Shown here piece by piece: positions 54,248 through 64,000 of a stretch of 64,000 bases of DNA; positions within the stretch are counted from its first letter, which is position 1, and every line of letters begins with the position of its first letter. Location of the stretch: NCBI GenBank assembly GCA_018336015.1, contig JAGXQZ010000060.1, positions 1 through 64,000 of the forward strand, in the 5' to 3' direction. The position numbers and the translations under genes are program-made. Source of the stretch: Algoriphagus sp. GTDB lineage: Bacteria; Bacteroidota; Bacteroidia; Cytophagales; Cyclobacteriaceae. The notes beneath the pieces were generated by a model that ran no database searches, was not told the origin of the DNA, and saw only the letters and a list, made by a program, of their open reading frames with translations.

Positions 54248-55131
54248 TAAAACTCTTCTGTTGGATCTATTTCGTCAGAGGTTGGAGCGACGTTTTGTCT
54301 TACTCTTTCTGTAGGCTTGTAAGGAACAAAGCCTTCTCTTTTGAATTTGTAAGTGGTCGTTCTGTTACCTGCTGGGTGATTAGCTAAGTCAAGCATTCCA
54401 AAGCCTTTGTGCGTAAATGCACCCAATCCACATTTGAATACGAAATCCTGTACTTCCGGAGCTGCATACAGAGTGAATGGTAGGGTGTAACCTCTCACTT
54501 CATATTTCACATCCATATCATACACCGCATAGATGCGGGCAAATTTCTTTTGTTGTTCCTTGAGTTTATTTACATAAACCATATCGGGCACAACCTGGAA
54601 TTTGTAGAAAGATTCCATTTGCTCTGCAGTATACCATCCTGATCTTTCCATTCGAGTCAAGGTAGACTCATATAAAAGATCAGAGAATTCGTCGCTGTCA
54701 GGATTGATAAATCTTTTTCCGGCTTCCTCATTGAATGCCGGAGTAATTAGTACCAAAGGAGAAATACATACAAACTTGTTAGAAGTTTCCAAAGTTGGTT
54801 CAACTTCCAGTTCGGTGTATTCTGGAGATAGGATAAGGTTACCGAGTTCGATTTTTGGTGTGGCAAAAACCTGCTCGAGCAAGTAATCCATAAATTCTTC
54901 GCTTTGTGACGAAAGCACAAGAGTCACCAAGCTTGAATAGTAATGCAAGCCGCTTCTACTTACTTTAGTCTGCCCTTTAAGGCCAGAGAAATTGAAGTAG
55001 TTGTAATTGAAGAATTCTTCTCGACCGCCTTTGACAATCAAACCTTTCAGGAATTGCGCAAGGATGTACTGATGATGAAAAGGCAGATAGGAGCCTTTGT
55101 TTTTTAGGGAAAATATTAGTCTAACTCTCAC
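54247..55131 (-). CDS. Orphan Cas6-like CRISPR endoribonuclease family protein
   Basis: This 294-residue RAMP-fold protein has a Cas6 plan: N-terminal ferredoxin-like fold, then a second one carrying the diagnostic glycine-rich loop GLGAFTHKGFG (Gly235, 237, 243, 245). The FNFSGLKG strand of Cas6 is also present near 47. The only N-terminal histidines are 19, 20 and 63, and the usual L-H-x-G catalytic segment before that strand is absent, so classical cleavage is uncertain. A 40-residue polar tail follows the loop. No cas gene or CRISPR array is in the window. The gene follows ychF on the same strand after 98 bases. Either a vestigial or a repurposed RNA-binding role fits. Confidence 0.82.
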   Translation of the reverse strand: MRVRLIFSLKNKGSYLPFHHQYILAQFLKGLIVKGGREEFFNYNYFNFSGLKGQTKVSRSGLHYYSSLVTLVLSSQSEEFMDYLLEQVFATPKIELGNLILSPEYTELEVEPTLETSNKFVCISPLVLITPAFNEEAGKRFINPDSDEFSDLLYESTLTRMERSGWYTAEQMESFYKFQVVPDMVYVNKLKEQQKKFARIYAVYDMDVKYEVRGYTLPFTLYAAPEVQDFVFKCGLGAFTHKGFGMLDLANHPAGNRTTTYKFKREGFVPYKPTERVRQNVAPTSDEIDPTEEF

Positions 55132-55229
55132 GGTGATTAAAAATAATATGAGACAAATTGGTAATGTAAAATACTTTTTTTGTTTGGGTGGATAAGCGTC
55201 GTAAAACTACAATTATTTTCCAAGAAATG

Positions 55230-56327
55230 TCAAACATTGAAGCGAAAATGCATGATATCGCCGTCCTGAACGGTATATTCTTTGCCTTCGATGGAAATTT
55301 TTCCGTTTTCACGGCAACCTGCCTCGGTTTTAAACTGCTGGTAATCTCCCAGTTTAATTACTTCTGCCTTGATGAAGCCTCTTTCAAAATCTGTATGAAT
55401 CACCCCGGCGGCCTGTGGCGCTTTCCATCCTTTTCGAATAGTCCAAGCTCTTACTTCCTGTACCCCGGCTGTAAAATAGGTGATCAAATTAAGAAGTGAA
55501 TAAGCTCCTGAAATTAGTTTGTTTAAACCGCTTTCTTCAAGACCATATTCTGACAGAAACATTGCTTTTTCATCTGCATCATCAAATTCAGCGATCTGAG
55601 ATTCGATAGCAGCGCAGAGTACAATGACATCGGCATTTTCTTCTTTTACTTTTTCTCTGAGTTGATCGACAAACTTGTTGCCTGTCAAAATGCTGCCTTC
55701 ATCCACATTGGCCACATATAACACAGGCTTGATCGTCAAAAGATGTAGGTCTCTTACAGCTTCAAGTTCTTCTTTATCCACTTCGATCGCTCGGGCATTA
55801 AGGCCTGCTGTAAGCCCATCCTTGAATTGGATTAGTATTTCAAGTTCTCTTTTAGCTTTGGCATCACCTGATTTTGCGATTTTTTCAATACGCTGGATTT
55901 TCTTTTCTACTGATTCTAAATCCTTAAGTTGAAGTTCGGTGTCAATTACTTCTTTATCGAAAATAGGATCAACACCTCCTGCTACGTGTACAATATTGCT
56001 GTCTTCAAAGCATCGGATTACATGGATGATTGCATCTACTTCCCGGATATTTGCCAGAAATTTATTACCCAATCCTTCTCCTTTGGAAGCTCCTTTCACT
56101 AATCCTGCGATATCAACAAATTCTATAATTGTGGGTACCACACGCTGGGGATTGACAAGTCCCTCCAAAATTTGAAGCCTTTTGTCGGGGACAGAAACCA
56201 CTCCTACGTTTGGCTCGATGGTACAAAAAGGAAAGTTAGCTGCTTCAGCCTTTGCGCTCGAAAGCGCATTAAACAACGTTGACTTACCCACATTTGGAAG
56301 TCCCACGATGCCACATTGTAATGCCAT
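55230..56327 (-). CDS. ychF: Redox-regulated ATPase YchF (OLA1 family)
   Basis: This 365-residue Obg-like P-loop protein has G1 [10 protein letters not shown]3 [18 protein letters not shown]4 in VANVDE (the altered form that favours ATP over GTP) and a C-terminal TGS domain ending in [10 protein letters not shown]. It binds ribosomes and affects stress responses. Its ATG overlaps the stop of the AI-2E-family gene upstream by one base (TAATG), so the two are translationally coupled. The Cas6-like gene follows. Confidence 0.95.
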   Translation of the reverse strand: MALQCGIVGLPNVGKSTLFNALSSAKAEAANFPFCTIEPNVGVVSVPDKRLQILEGLVNPQRVVPTIIEFVDIAGLVKGASKGEGLGNKFLANIREVDAIIHVIRCFEDSNIVHVAGGVDPIFDKEVIDTELQLKDLESVEKKIQRIEKIAKSGDAKAKRELEILIQFKDGLTAGLNARAIEVDKEELEAVRDLHLLTIKPVLYVANVDEGSILTGNKFVDQLREKVKEENADVIVLCAAIESQIAEFDDADEKAMFLSEYGLEESGLNKLISGAYSLLNLITYFTAGVQEVRAWTIRKGWKAPQAAGVIHTDFERGFIKAEVIKLGDYQQFKTEAGCRENGKISIEGKEYTVQDGDIMHFRFNV

Positions 56328-57421
56328 TAATTTGTTGCTTTAATTTTGAATATGCGATAGGATTTGTATCCCTTGTAAAACTCCATTACCGTCACTCTGA
56401 AAATGGTATAAACAGGGATGGCGAAAATCATCCCTACAATCCCGGCGATTTTTGCACCGGCAAAGATAATAACAAATATCTCAAGGGGATGGGCTTTTAC
56501 AGATTTCGAGAAAATCATGGGCTGCAAAGCTACATTGTCTGTGATCTGAACAATTGCGAAAACCGAAGCAATTTTGATGAGAAAATAGGTGTACTCTGCA
56601 TCAGAGGAGAAATTTCCGGTGGAAATCCCCACCACTATACCGAATAGCGTCCCCAAGATTGGTCCGGCATAAGGGATAAGGTTGGCTATTGCTGCGAAAA
56701 GGGCAATAGTTAAGGCGTATTCGACACCCGCTAAAGAAAGTCCAAAACCTGCCAATGAAAAAATTGCCAAAACCTGGATTAACAAGCCAAAGAGGTAATT
56801 GGATAGTAATTTTTCGACTTTTGTAAAAGTCGCTACGGATAATTCAAAATACGCATTGGGGATGAGGTTGAGTAGATTTCTTCGTAAAAGACCATTTTCT
56901 AAGAGTAAGAAAAATGTAATAAACGCTACGGCTAGGGTTCCTATAAGGATACTGCTGGTCAAAGAAATAAATCCTGTTATAAATCCTCCAATGTCAAATT
57001 TTTTGATCAAGGCCAAAATGGACTGTTTGATTTCATCCAATAAAAAGCCCTCCTTATTTTCCAATAGTTGATATCGAACCAAAAAACGCTCAAGCTTTTC
57101 GATCGGCGCTTGGATTTGGAAATAAATCCCATCAAGATCCAACTCACTTAAAATCAAAATCTGCTGATTGACAAGGGGGAAAAATACCAGACTCAACAAA
57201 AAAATCAAGGATATAATCGCCGAGTAGGATACTAAAATGGCTAACCATCTTGGGATGTGCTGTCCTATTAAGTGAAAATCATTGATTCGATTTGTCAGTG
57301 GTCTAAGAAGTGCAGCCAAGATCAGGGATATGATCATGTAAATAGTGATGTTAGAAAAATACCATCCAATGATCAAGAAGATCAATACGGACAGAATAGC
57401 GTAGACAAAAAACCTTTGCAT
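56327..57421 (-). CDS. AI-2E family transporter (TqsA/PerM type)
   Basis: The ATG at 57421 (MQRFFVYAILSVL) gives 364 residues. The longer frame to 57448 would run into the terminator of the gene upstream. Eight hydrophobic segments follow the UPF0118 plan: two at the start (about 1-45), a soluble loop (95-140), then six more. The late signature IPYAGPILGTLFGIVVG is present. Family members have been linked to export of autoinducer-2 or to sodium-proton exchange. The role here is open. Confidence 0.9.
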   Translation of the reverse strand: MQRFFVYAILSVLIFLIIGWYFSNITIYMIISLILAALLRPLTNRINDFHLIGQHIPRWLAILVSYSAIISLIFLLSLVFFPLVNQQILILSELDLDGIYFQIQAPIEKLERFLVRYQLLENKEGFLLDEIKQSILALIKKFDIGGFITGFISLTSSILIGTLAVAFITFFLLLENGLLRRNLLNLIPNAYFELSVATFTKVEKLLSNYLFGLLIQVLAIFSLAGFGLSLAGVEYALTIALFAAIANLIPYAGPILGTLFGIVVGISTGNFSSDAEYTYFLIKIASVFAIVQITDNVALQPMIFSKSVKAHPLEIFVIIFAGAKIAGIVGMIFAIPVYTIFRVTVMEFYKGYKSYRIFKIKATN

Positions 57422-57429
57422 AGGCAGGA

Positions 57430-57455
57430 TAAAACAAAAGGAGGCCAAAGCCTCC
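57430..57455 (-). terminator. Terminator after the DUF3276 gene
   Basis: GGAGGC (57440-57445) pairs with GCCTCC (57450-57455) around CAAA. On the minus strand it is followed by TTTTGTTTT. It lies 50 bases past the DUF3276 stop and just before the transporter start. Confidence 0.7.
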
Positions 57456-57504
57456 TCAAATATACATTCTTAGATGTTTTTCAGGTTATCAAGTTGGGAA
57501 GTGA

Positions 57505-57834
57505 TTATTCCCATCTTAATTCATCATTCATTTCATTTTCCGAATCTTCATTTTCAAATTGCTCAAAATCAAAATCCGGCATTAAGTCATTTTTCACATG
57601 GTCAACTGCTTCATTCAGTGCATTGACAAATTTGAAGAAGTCCTCCTTATAAAGGAAAATTTTATGCTTTTCGTAGCTGAAATTGTCTCCGTTTACCCTT
57701 CGCTTGCTTTCAGTGATGGTGAGGTAATAATCATTTCCTCTTGTAGACTTGATATCAAAAAAATAAGTTCGTTTACCTGCTTTTACTTTTTTTGAGAAAA
57801 TTTCGTCTCTGTCGTATCCTCGGTGATCTTCCAC
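57505..57834 (-). CDS. DUF3276 PUR-alpha-like nucleic-acid-binding protein
   Basis: This 109-residue protein has the PUR fold signature (IFSKKVKAGKRTYFFDIK, NDYYLTITESKRR and HKIFLYKEDFFKFVNALNEA) and an acidic tail. The family is nearly confined to Bacteroidota and binds single-stranded nucleic acid in the cases studied. Monocistronic with its own terminator. Confidence 0.93.
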   Translation of the reverse strand: MEDHRGYDRDEIFSKKVKAGKRTYFFDIKSTRGNDYYLTITESKRRVNGDNFSYEKHKIFLYKEDFFKFVNALNEAVDHVKNDLMPDFDFEQFENEDSENEMNDELRWE

Positions 57835-58035
57835 AGTGCTTTAATTTGGGGTTGGTTATCTACACTTTAGGCGTCTAAGATAAAACAAAAGGCGGCTAGT
57901 TTTCAAAAGAGGTTTGGACTTTTTTTTAAAGACTAGTTGAAATCTGGGTATAAAAAGTTAAAAATCAGAAATAAAAATGAAGTCGTTAAACAAGCTTTTG
58001 GGGAGTAAATGAATTGAAATTCTAGACATCAAAAT

Positions 58036-58065
58036 AAAAAAGAGTGGCCTAAGCCACTCTTTTTT
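58036..58065 (-). terminator. Terminator after the ferredoxin gene
   Basis: AAAAAAGAGTGGC (58036-58048) pairs perfectly with GCCACTCTTTTTT (58053-58065) around CTAA, 3 bases past the stop codon. Confidence 0.93.
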
Positions 58066-58068
58066 ATC

Positions 58069-58422
<354 letters not shown>

Positions 58423-58436
58423 TCAATTTTGATTGT

Positions 58437-58467
58437 CAAAAGTACAACCTCATCAACTTTAAGGCAA
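58437..58467 (-). promoter_or_regulatory. Promoter of the ferredoxin gene
   Basis: On the minus strand TTG (58467-58465), a 20-base spacer and TACTTTTG (58444-58437) fit the Bacteroidota -33/-7 boxes. Start near 58432 and a leader of about 16 bases are predicted. Confidence 0.55.
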
Positions 58468-58524
58468 TAAAAAAGTTGTCACACTAATTAATTTAAATTT
58501 ATTCCAAGCTAGTCGCCTTTTGGA

Positions 58525-58532
58525 TACCTTTG
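58525..58532 (+). promoter_or_regulatory. -7 box immediately before the luxC-like gene
   Basis: TACCTTTG matches TAnnTTTG exactly and ends 4 bases before the ATG at 58537. The predicted transcript starts at the ATG itself, with the same geometry as at 50984. Confidence 0.45.
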
Positions 58533-58536
58533 TCAA

Positions 58537-59574
58537 ATGAGTCCATATCCAAGCTTTCAGTCCCGAATTCAAGCCTTTATTCAGCTAGGGTTACAATTAG
58601 CTTCAATTGATGAAGAGGAGAAATATTCACTTTTTAGACGGGTAGAGAATCAAAATGCATGGTTTATTCCTAGTTCAGTCAGTAATGCGCTGGAAGGTAT
58701 TCAGCTCCTTTTGGAAGAAAAAAATCTGACCGATTGGCTTTCCAAGTATCAAATCATTGAGCCGTCGAATCCTAAAAACATCGGCATTTTGATGGCGGGA
58801 AATATACCTGCGGTTGGATTTCATGATCTTCTTTGTGTCTTGATTTCAGGTCACATTGCTTCCGTTAAGCTTAGCTCTTCGGATTCGGTCTTGGTCACAT
58901 GGCTCATTGGTCAATTGATCGCAATCGAACCAAGCTTCGCTTTACTTATCAAAATAGAAGATATGCTAAAAAGCAAAGACGCTTACATAGCAACTGGAAG
59001 TGATAATTCTGCTAGGTATTTCCATTACTATTTTGGAAAATATCCTCATATCATTCGGTCCAACAGAACTTCTGTAGCGATACTTACTGGTGAGGAGACA
59101 GACCAAGATTTGGAAAATTTAGGAAGGGATATTTTTCAATATTTCGGCCTAGGTTGCAGAAATGTATCCAAGGTTTTTGTGAAATCGGAAGTCTCCTTGG
59201 TTAGACTTTTGGGAGTTTTGGATAAGAAGGACTGGATTCATTCCCATCATAAGTACCTCAATAATTATGACTACAATAAGTCCATTTATTTGGTCAATGG
59301 GGAGCCTCATTTGGATAATGGTTTTCTCCTATTGAAGGAAAGCCAAGAGTTGGTTTCTCCGATTGCTGTCCTTTATTATGAAAAATACCAAGATGAAAAA
59401 GACTTGGATCAAAGACTTGAATTAATTAAAGAAAAGGTTCAGTGTATAGTCGGGAATCAAGTTGGATCGATAGCTGGTCTTATTCCTTTTGGCCAAGCAC
59501 AGCTGCCATGCCCGTGGGATTACGCTGATCATGTAGATACTTTGCAATTCCTGAATTCTCTTTCTGAAAACTAA
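58537..59574 (+). CDS. LuxC-like acyl-CoA reductase family protein
   Basis: This 345-residue protein belongs to the LuxC branch of aldehyde-dehydrogenase-fold enzymes, which reduce acyl-CoA or acyl-phosphopantetheine to an aldehyde. The likely catalytic Cys207 stands in FGLGCRNVSK, and the fold shows in NIGILMAGNIPAVGFHD and TGSDNSARYF. There are no lux genes around it, so it is unrelated to light production. A role in lipid or fatty-aldehyde synthesis is a guess. The 3' end overlaps the convergent kinase remnant by 4 bases. Confidence 0.9.
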   Translation: MSPYPSFQSRIQAFIQLGLQLASIDEEEKYSLFRRVENQNAWFIPSSVSNALEGIQLLLEEKNLTDWLSKYQIIEPSNPKNIGILMAGNIPAVGFHDLLCVLISGHIASVKLSSSDSVLVTWLIGQLIAIEPSFALLIKIEDMLKSKDAYIATGSDNSARYFHYYFGKYPHIIRSNRTSVAILTGEETDQDLENLGRDIFQYFGLGCRNVSKVFVKSEVSLVRLLGVLDKKDWIHSHHKYLNNYDYNKSIYLVNGEPHLDNGFLLLKESQELVSPIAVLYYEKYQDEKDLDQRLELIKEKVQCIVGNQVGSIAGLIPFGQAQLPCPWDYADHVDTLQFLNSLSEN

Positions 59575-61334
59575 TCGGCATACCAAATTGGCAATTTGAT
59601 ATAGAATTGGGATCCTTCTCCCAAGTTGGATTCAATTCGGATGCTGCCATTATTTTTAGCCAAATACTCTTTTACCAGTAGCATTCCCAAGCCAGTGCCG
59701 GTTTCGTTATTTTGTCCCCTGGTGGTAAAGGAAATCCCTTCTCGGATTTTAGTGAGATTTTCAGGAGAAATGCCTGCCCCAAAATCCCGCACACAGATTT
59801 GATAGTCTTGCCCGATTTCTTTACAAGTGATTTCAATCTTTGAGTTTGATCTAGAAAATTTAATAGCGTTTGAAATCAAATTTCTAAAAATCAATTCCAT
59901 CATATTTTTATCAGCTTTTACCCAAGTGTTTTCAAATCCATGCATTTCGATGTGGACTGACTTTTCGGAAGCTATTCTTTCCAAAAGACTTTTTTGGCCA
60001 GTGACAATACGATTAAGGTCAATTTTTTGAGGCTGAAGGTATTCTCCTTTTAGCTGAGAACTTGTCCAGGCGAGTAGATTTTCCAACAAAATGGAGACTT
60101 GTTCCATATTTCTGGATACTTCTGGAAGCATATTATAAAATTCATCTTTCGAGATAAGTCCTGTTTGTGTCAGATGTATCAGCTCCTTCACCCCAAAAAC
60201 AGGTCCCTTCAGATCATGTGAAATAATGCTGAAAAATTAGTCTTTCAGGTTATTTAACTGCTGAAGTTCCGTGGCTTGATTTTGTAGTCGTTCGTTGATT
60301 TTGATTTCGGCGGTAATGTCATCAAAAAGAAGTAATATCCCGGATAAGAAAGGTCCTCCTTCCAAGATGGGTATAGCTTCGATCTTGATTATTGCCTCTC
60401 CATTGGCACCATTAATTCTACTTTCAATGATTTTTTGTTCGGAAGATTTAAGAAGTGTGAGAATCTCAGGTCTGTCTGTAAAAATGACCTCAGCATGTTG
60501 TCCCATTTTTATTTTTTCGGGATGGAGACAAAACTTTTTAACCGCCAGATTAAAGTCCACCACTTTATCTCGATGGTCAAAAACCAATACACCCCTGGAC
60601 ATCACTTCCAATATTTTATCCCTGGCAAATGGCTTTAGGTTCAGAAGGTTGAATCTCAATATCGCTATTCCTAATAGAAAATAGGTGAAAATGAAAGCGT
60701 AAGGGGTCATGTCTAAACCTTCGTAAGGTTTGAACCAGGAGGTTTGATAAAAGACGTTTATGATCAACGGAAAAAAACCTCCAAGTATTAGAAGTCTAGT
60801 CTGAAGTTTATAGTGTTTATTGGCAAATTGAAATCGCCTCCAAAGAATATAGGTGCCCCAAAAATAAAAAAAGTAAGAATAAATGACCTGAACCATATAC
60901 ATAGGCCCTTTTTCAATTCCAAGCATTGGAAATGGGCCTGAAGTGATTAGCCAGTTTGATTTATAGTGGAGGTGGTGAAAAGAATTGGTGAGAACAATTG
61001 AATAAATGAGGATTGGGAAAATGAAAAGTGAAGGATATACCCATTTGGATGAAGAATTGTCATATCCTGTATATTTCAAAGAAAACATGACCCAACATGC
61101 AGGAGCCATCACCAAACCAATATATTGGAGTTTGGTAAGAAATAGCATGCTGTCAATTGAGGTTTGGGTAAGTTCGACTCCATAGAAAAAACCCCACAGT
61201 GAGAACGATATCATCGTAAATGCTATCCACCTGACAGAGTCTTCAAGCTTAAATCCTATGTAAAAAGAAAGTCCCAATACCATGGTACTGGATACCAGTA
61301 GCGTAAGGGCATATGGGTTAAACAAAAATTCCAT
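59571..61334 (-). pseudogene. 7TM-PAS sensor histidine kinase interrupted by one in-frame TAA
   Basis: The whole frame of 588 codons is intact except for TAA at 60237-60239. The first part (365 residues from 61334) has seven membrane helices of the His-kinase N-7TM type (about 5-215), then a PAS domain (about 235-345) and a coiled linker ending LQQLNNLKD. The reading frame resumes at once as FFSIISHDLKGPVFG, which holds the phospho-acceptor His, and runs through dimerisation and HATPase domains (NLISNAIKFS, VRDFGAGIS, GTGLGMLLV). The family normally has LKDKFFSIISHDL, so an AAA Lys codon became TAA. Either the gene is newly dead, or two parts are made, or there is a base error. A downstream ATG at 60191 would leave out the His. 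Confidence 0.88.
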
Positions 61335-61418
61335 TATCTTAAAATTATCACTTGGGCTTCTAAGGCCTCATTTCAAATAATTCTCTATACTAATTCAAAA
61401 AACTCAACTATAAAAGTA

Positions 61419-62737
61419 TTGGAAAACAACACCACCAAAAACATTTTTAAGTCCTTTTTGAGTCCGGTGGGATTGGTGCTTCTGCTCACACTTATGACTT
61501 TTACCACAGGGTATATCCTGATGGACCAAACCGAATCAGATTCCTCTTTATCAAAAGTGGTAAGGCTTTTGGCTTATTGGCAGGAAGGTTTTTTTAGTCT
61601 ACTTGGATTTACACTGCAAATGATCATGATTCTGGTTTTTGGATATGCTCTTGCAGTTTTTGCTCCGATTAACAGGGTCCTAAAAGTGATCGCCGGGATT
61701 CCAAAAAACTTAACCGCCGCGACCTTGTTGACTGCGGTTATTACCTCATTCGCAGGTTTCTTAATTGGGGATTTGGATTGATTGTAGGAGCGATCTTGGC
61801 CAGGTTTGTCCATGAATCCTTGATTTCAAAAGGCTTTAAATCCAATTCAGCAATTTTAGCATCAACGGGTTATTTGGGAATGGCAGTTTGGCATGGAGGA
61901 CTATCAGCTTCTGCACCACTTACTGTAGCGGGTAAAGGTCATTTTCTGGTGGATACCATTGGGATCATTCCTGTATCCGAAACACTATTCTCGTCCTTCA
62001 ATGTATGGATTACGTCAGGCTTGATTTCAGTTTTTCTGATTACAGCCTATGTACTTTCCAAAACTTCATTGACAACTAGTGATTCTGTGGCCTCCAATCC
62101 GCTAAGGCCTATTGAATCTGGAAAGGAAGGTTCTTTAGCAAGAGGGGTAGGTCTATTCATGATTCTGGTGATGATGGTAGGACTGATTTTCGCAGAAGAA
62201 GCTAGTTTGGGCATGATTACATTGAATTGGGTTAATTTCCTTCTATTCTCGTTGGTGTTGATAGCCTATAAGTCATGGGAAAGATTTAGCCTTGCAGTTG
62301 GGCAAGGATTAAAAACTTCCTCCGATATATTGATCCAGTTTCCCTTTTATGCGGGGATCTTGGGTTTATTGAGTTCTTCTGGTGCCTTGTATGAGCTTTC
62401 TCAATTAATCCAATCTCAAACGAGCAAAGAGTTTTTTCCTTTGATCACGTTTTTCTCTACTGCATTTGTGAATTTATTGGTTCCATCGGGCGGCGGGCAA
62501 TGGGCTATTCAAGGTCCTGTGATTATGGAGACAGCAGCCAATTGGGGTTTGAATTTTGCCAAACTGACCATGATATTTGCATATGGCGATCAGATTAGCA
62601 ATCTCCTCCAGCCATTTTGGGCCTTGCCTTTACTTTCTATTACCGGTGTGCCCGTGCGCAAGTTGTTGCCTTACTGCGCCATGCTGTTTCTTTCAGGGTT
62701 TGTTTTCCTGACTTTAGCTATCTGGTGGATGTATTGA
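61419..62737 (+). pseudogene. AtoE-family short-chain fatty acid transporter with a frameshift
   Basis: Two overlapping frames together make about 440 residues of a TIGR00366/AtoE-type permease. The first (61419-61781, TTG start, no ATG available) ends TSFAGFLIGDLD. In the next frame the text continues as LNWGFGLIVGAILARF, a family hallmark, up to 62737, including GGGQWAIQGP. One extra T in the GGTTTCTT run near 61756-61761 would restore SFAGFLNWGFG. The function would be uptake of short-chain fatty acids. It is divergent from the broken kinase (84 bases apart). A sequencing slip in a homopolymer is possible. Confidence 0.85.
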
Positions 62738-62875
62738 TTTTTTCAAATGGATTTAGCGCTTTTAAAAAATGATGGTAGAACCTTAAGAATGAATTGAGCG
62801 TTCCCTTTTCAGTCTCTTTTTCCTATATTCGCGAGCGAAAAATTGAACCTTTTATCCACCTAAATATCCAAAACG

Positions 62876-64000
62876 ATGGCTTTTGATATCGAAATGATCA
62901 AAGAAGTGTATGCCCGGTTTCCGGAGCGTATCGCAGCTGCAAGAAAAGCTGTAGGTAAGCCGCTTACTTTGACAGAAAAAATTCTTTATGCCCACCTTAC
63001 CGAAGGCCCTGCTAGTCAGTCTTATGCGAGAGGCAAGTCTTACGTAGATTTTCAGCCTGATCGAGTAGCCATGCAGGATGCAACGGCTCAGATGGCTTTG
63101 CTTCAATTTATGCAGGCTGGAAGAGATAAAGTGGCTGTTCCTTCTACCGTACACTGCGATCACTTGATTCAAGCAGAGATCGGGGCTGAAAAAGACTTGA
63201 ATAAGGCGAAGGATAAGAATAAAGAAGTTTATGACTTTTTGGCTTCGGTATCCAATAAGTATGGCATTGGATTTTGGAAGCCAGGTGCAGGTATCATCCA
63301 TCAAGTAGTGCTGGAGAATTATGCGTTCCCTGGTGGAATGATGATTGGTACTGATTCTCACACCCCAAATGCCGGTGGACTTGGCATGATCGCAATCGGT
63401 GTAGGTGGTGCAGATGCATGCGACGTAATGGCGGGACTACCTTGGGAACTTAAATTTCCCAAGCTGATTGGTGTGAAATTGACAGGTAAAATGTCCGGTT
63501 GGACTTCTGCAAAAGATGTGATCTTGAAAGTAGCAGGTATCTTGACAGTAAAAGGCGGTACTGGTGCTATTGTGGAATATTTTGGAGAAGGTGCCCGTTC
63601 GCTTTCAGCTACCGGAAAAGGCACAATCTGTAACATGGGCGCTGAAATTGGTGCTACCACTTCTATTTTTGGGTATGATGAAAAATCTGCCGCCTACCTT
63701 CAGGGAACAGGTCGCGCTGACATCGCAGCCATGGCAGACGCTATCGCGGCGCATTTGACTGGGGATGATGAAGTTTACGCTAACCCAGAGCAGTACTTTG
63801 ATCAAGTGATCGAGATTAACCTTTCTGAGCTGGAGCCACACGTAAATGGTCCTTTCACTCCAGATTTGGCTTGGCCAATCTCTAAGTTTGCCGCTGCTGT
63901 GAAAGAAAACGGCTGGCCAGCTAAGTTGGATGTAGGCTTGATTGGTTCTTGTACCAACTCTTCTTATGAAGATATCTCTAGAGCAGCTTCTTTGGCTCAG
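62876..64000 (+). CDS. acn: Aconitate hydratase, C-terminus beyond window
   Basis: Starts at ATG 62876 ([15 protein letters not shown]) and stays open to the right edge, 375 of an expected 750 or so residues. The active-site blocks [43 protein letters not shown] and [13 protein letters not shown] are complete. The last holds a cysteine ligand of the 4Fe-4S cluster. It is the mitochondrial-type aconitase usual for Bacteroidota and interconverts citrate and isocitrate in the TCA cycle. Confidence 0.95.
   Translation, partial: MAFDIEMIKEVYARFPERIAAARKAVGKPLTLTEKILYAHLTEGPASQSYARGKSYVDFQPDRVAMQDATAQMALLQFMQAGRDKVAVPSTVHCDHLIQAEIGAEKDLNKAKDKNKEVYDFLASVSNKYGIGFWKPGAGIIHQVVLENYAFPGGMMIGTDSHTPNAGGLGMIAIGVGGADACDVMAGLPWELKFPKLIGVKLTGKMSGWTSAKDVILKVAGILTVKGGTGAIVEYFGEGARSLSATGKGTICNMGAEIGATTSIFGYDEKSAAYLQGTGRADIAAMADAIAAHLTGDDEVYANPEQYFDQVIEINLSELEPHVNGPFTPDLAWPISKFAAAVKENGWPAKLDVGLIGSCTNSSYEDISRAASLAQ

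Noticed and set aside
54217..57500. CRISPR array near the Cas6-like gene
   Set aside because: I read the surrounding gaps and found no repeated units. All longer stretches are coding.
62852..63361. 169-codon minus-strand frame at the aconitase start
   Set aside because: It is antisense to highly conserved aconitase coding sequence.

Overview
The window is a chromosomal segment from a Bacteroidota bacterium, most likely of the Cytophagales (Cyclobacteriaceae or Algoriphagus-like). The evidence is the gene families (DUF3276/PUR-alpha, DUF5103 type IX secretion plug, Lacal_2735-type small protein, LuxC-like reductase beside a two-cluster ferredoxin, TAT-exported Gfo/Idh oxidoreductase with a DUF1080 protein), TAnnTTTG-type -7 promoter boxes, A-rich rather than Shine-Dalgarno leaders, and many secreted lipoproteins. 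No rRNA, tRNA, CRISPR array, phage or transposase was found. The placement rests on families recognised by eye, without database searches.

Layout. 1-5017 (-): a giant soluble multi-PAS/GAF histidine kinase cut by the left edge. 5.5-9.6 kb: fused MsrA-MsrB lipoprotein and a sugar dehydrogenase-PKD-cytochrome c lipoprotein. 9.8-28.6 kb: an export regulon. An NtrY-like kinase and NtrC-like sigma-54 activator (10557-13287) stand divergently beside a membrane-fusion protein and MacB-type ATPase. Two FtsX permeases follow, and then an ATPase-TolC pair. Three near-identical tripartite enhancer sites lie upstream of the three transport units, each 61-62 bases from a -24-like element. This is the best candidate in the window for an undescribed regulatory system. 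Between these units sit a four-helix-bundle (S23/Avd-like) gene flanked by inverted and tandem repeats, a decayed second copy of it, a DUF2807 protein, a Fic protein with a likely operator, and a DUF1080-oxidoreductase pair.

28.7-44.8 kb: small envelope proteins, a methyltransferase, a zinc-ribbon protein, a four-gene operon (ROK regulator, FG-GAP/ASPIC protein, vanadium-haloperoxidase-like PAP2 enzyme, sulfatase), a cupin, a 54-residue protein, a MORN-type repeat lipid-envelope protein, FabH, an SRAP protein and a YheT-type hydrolase. 44.9-64.0 kb: housekeeping genes (PDH E2, HslV, TetR-UbiB pair, ABC-F, T9SS plug, YchF, AI-2E-type permease, PUR-alpha protein, ferredoxin, LuxC-like reductase, aconitase cut by the right edge), with an orphan Cas6-like protein next to YchF. 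Two adjacent divergent genes are broken: a 7TM-PAS histidine kinase with one in-frame TAA and an AtoE-type fatty-acid transporter with a one-base frameshift.
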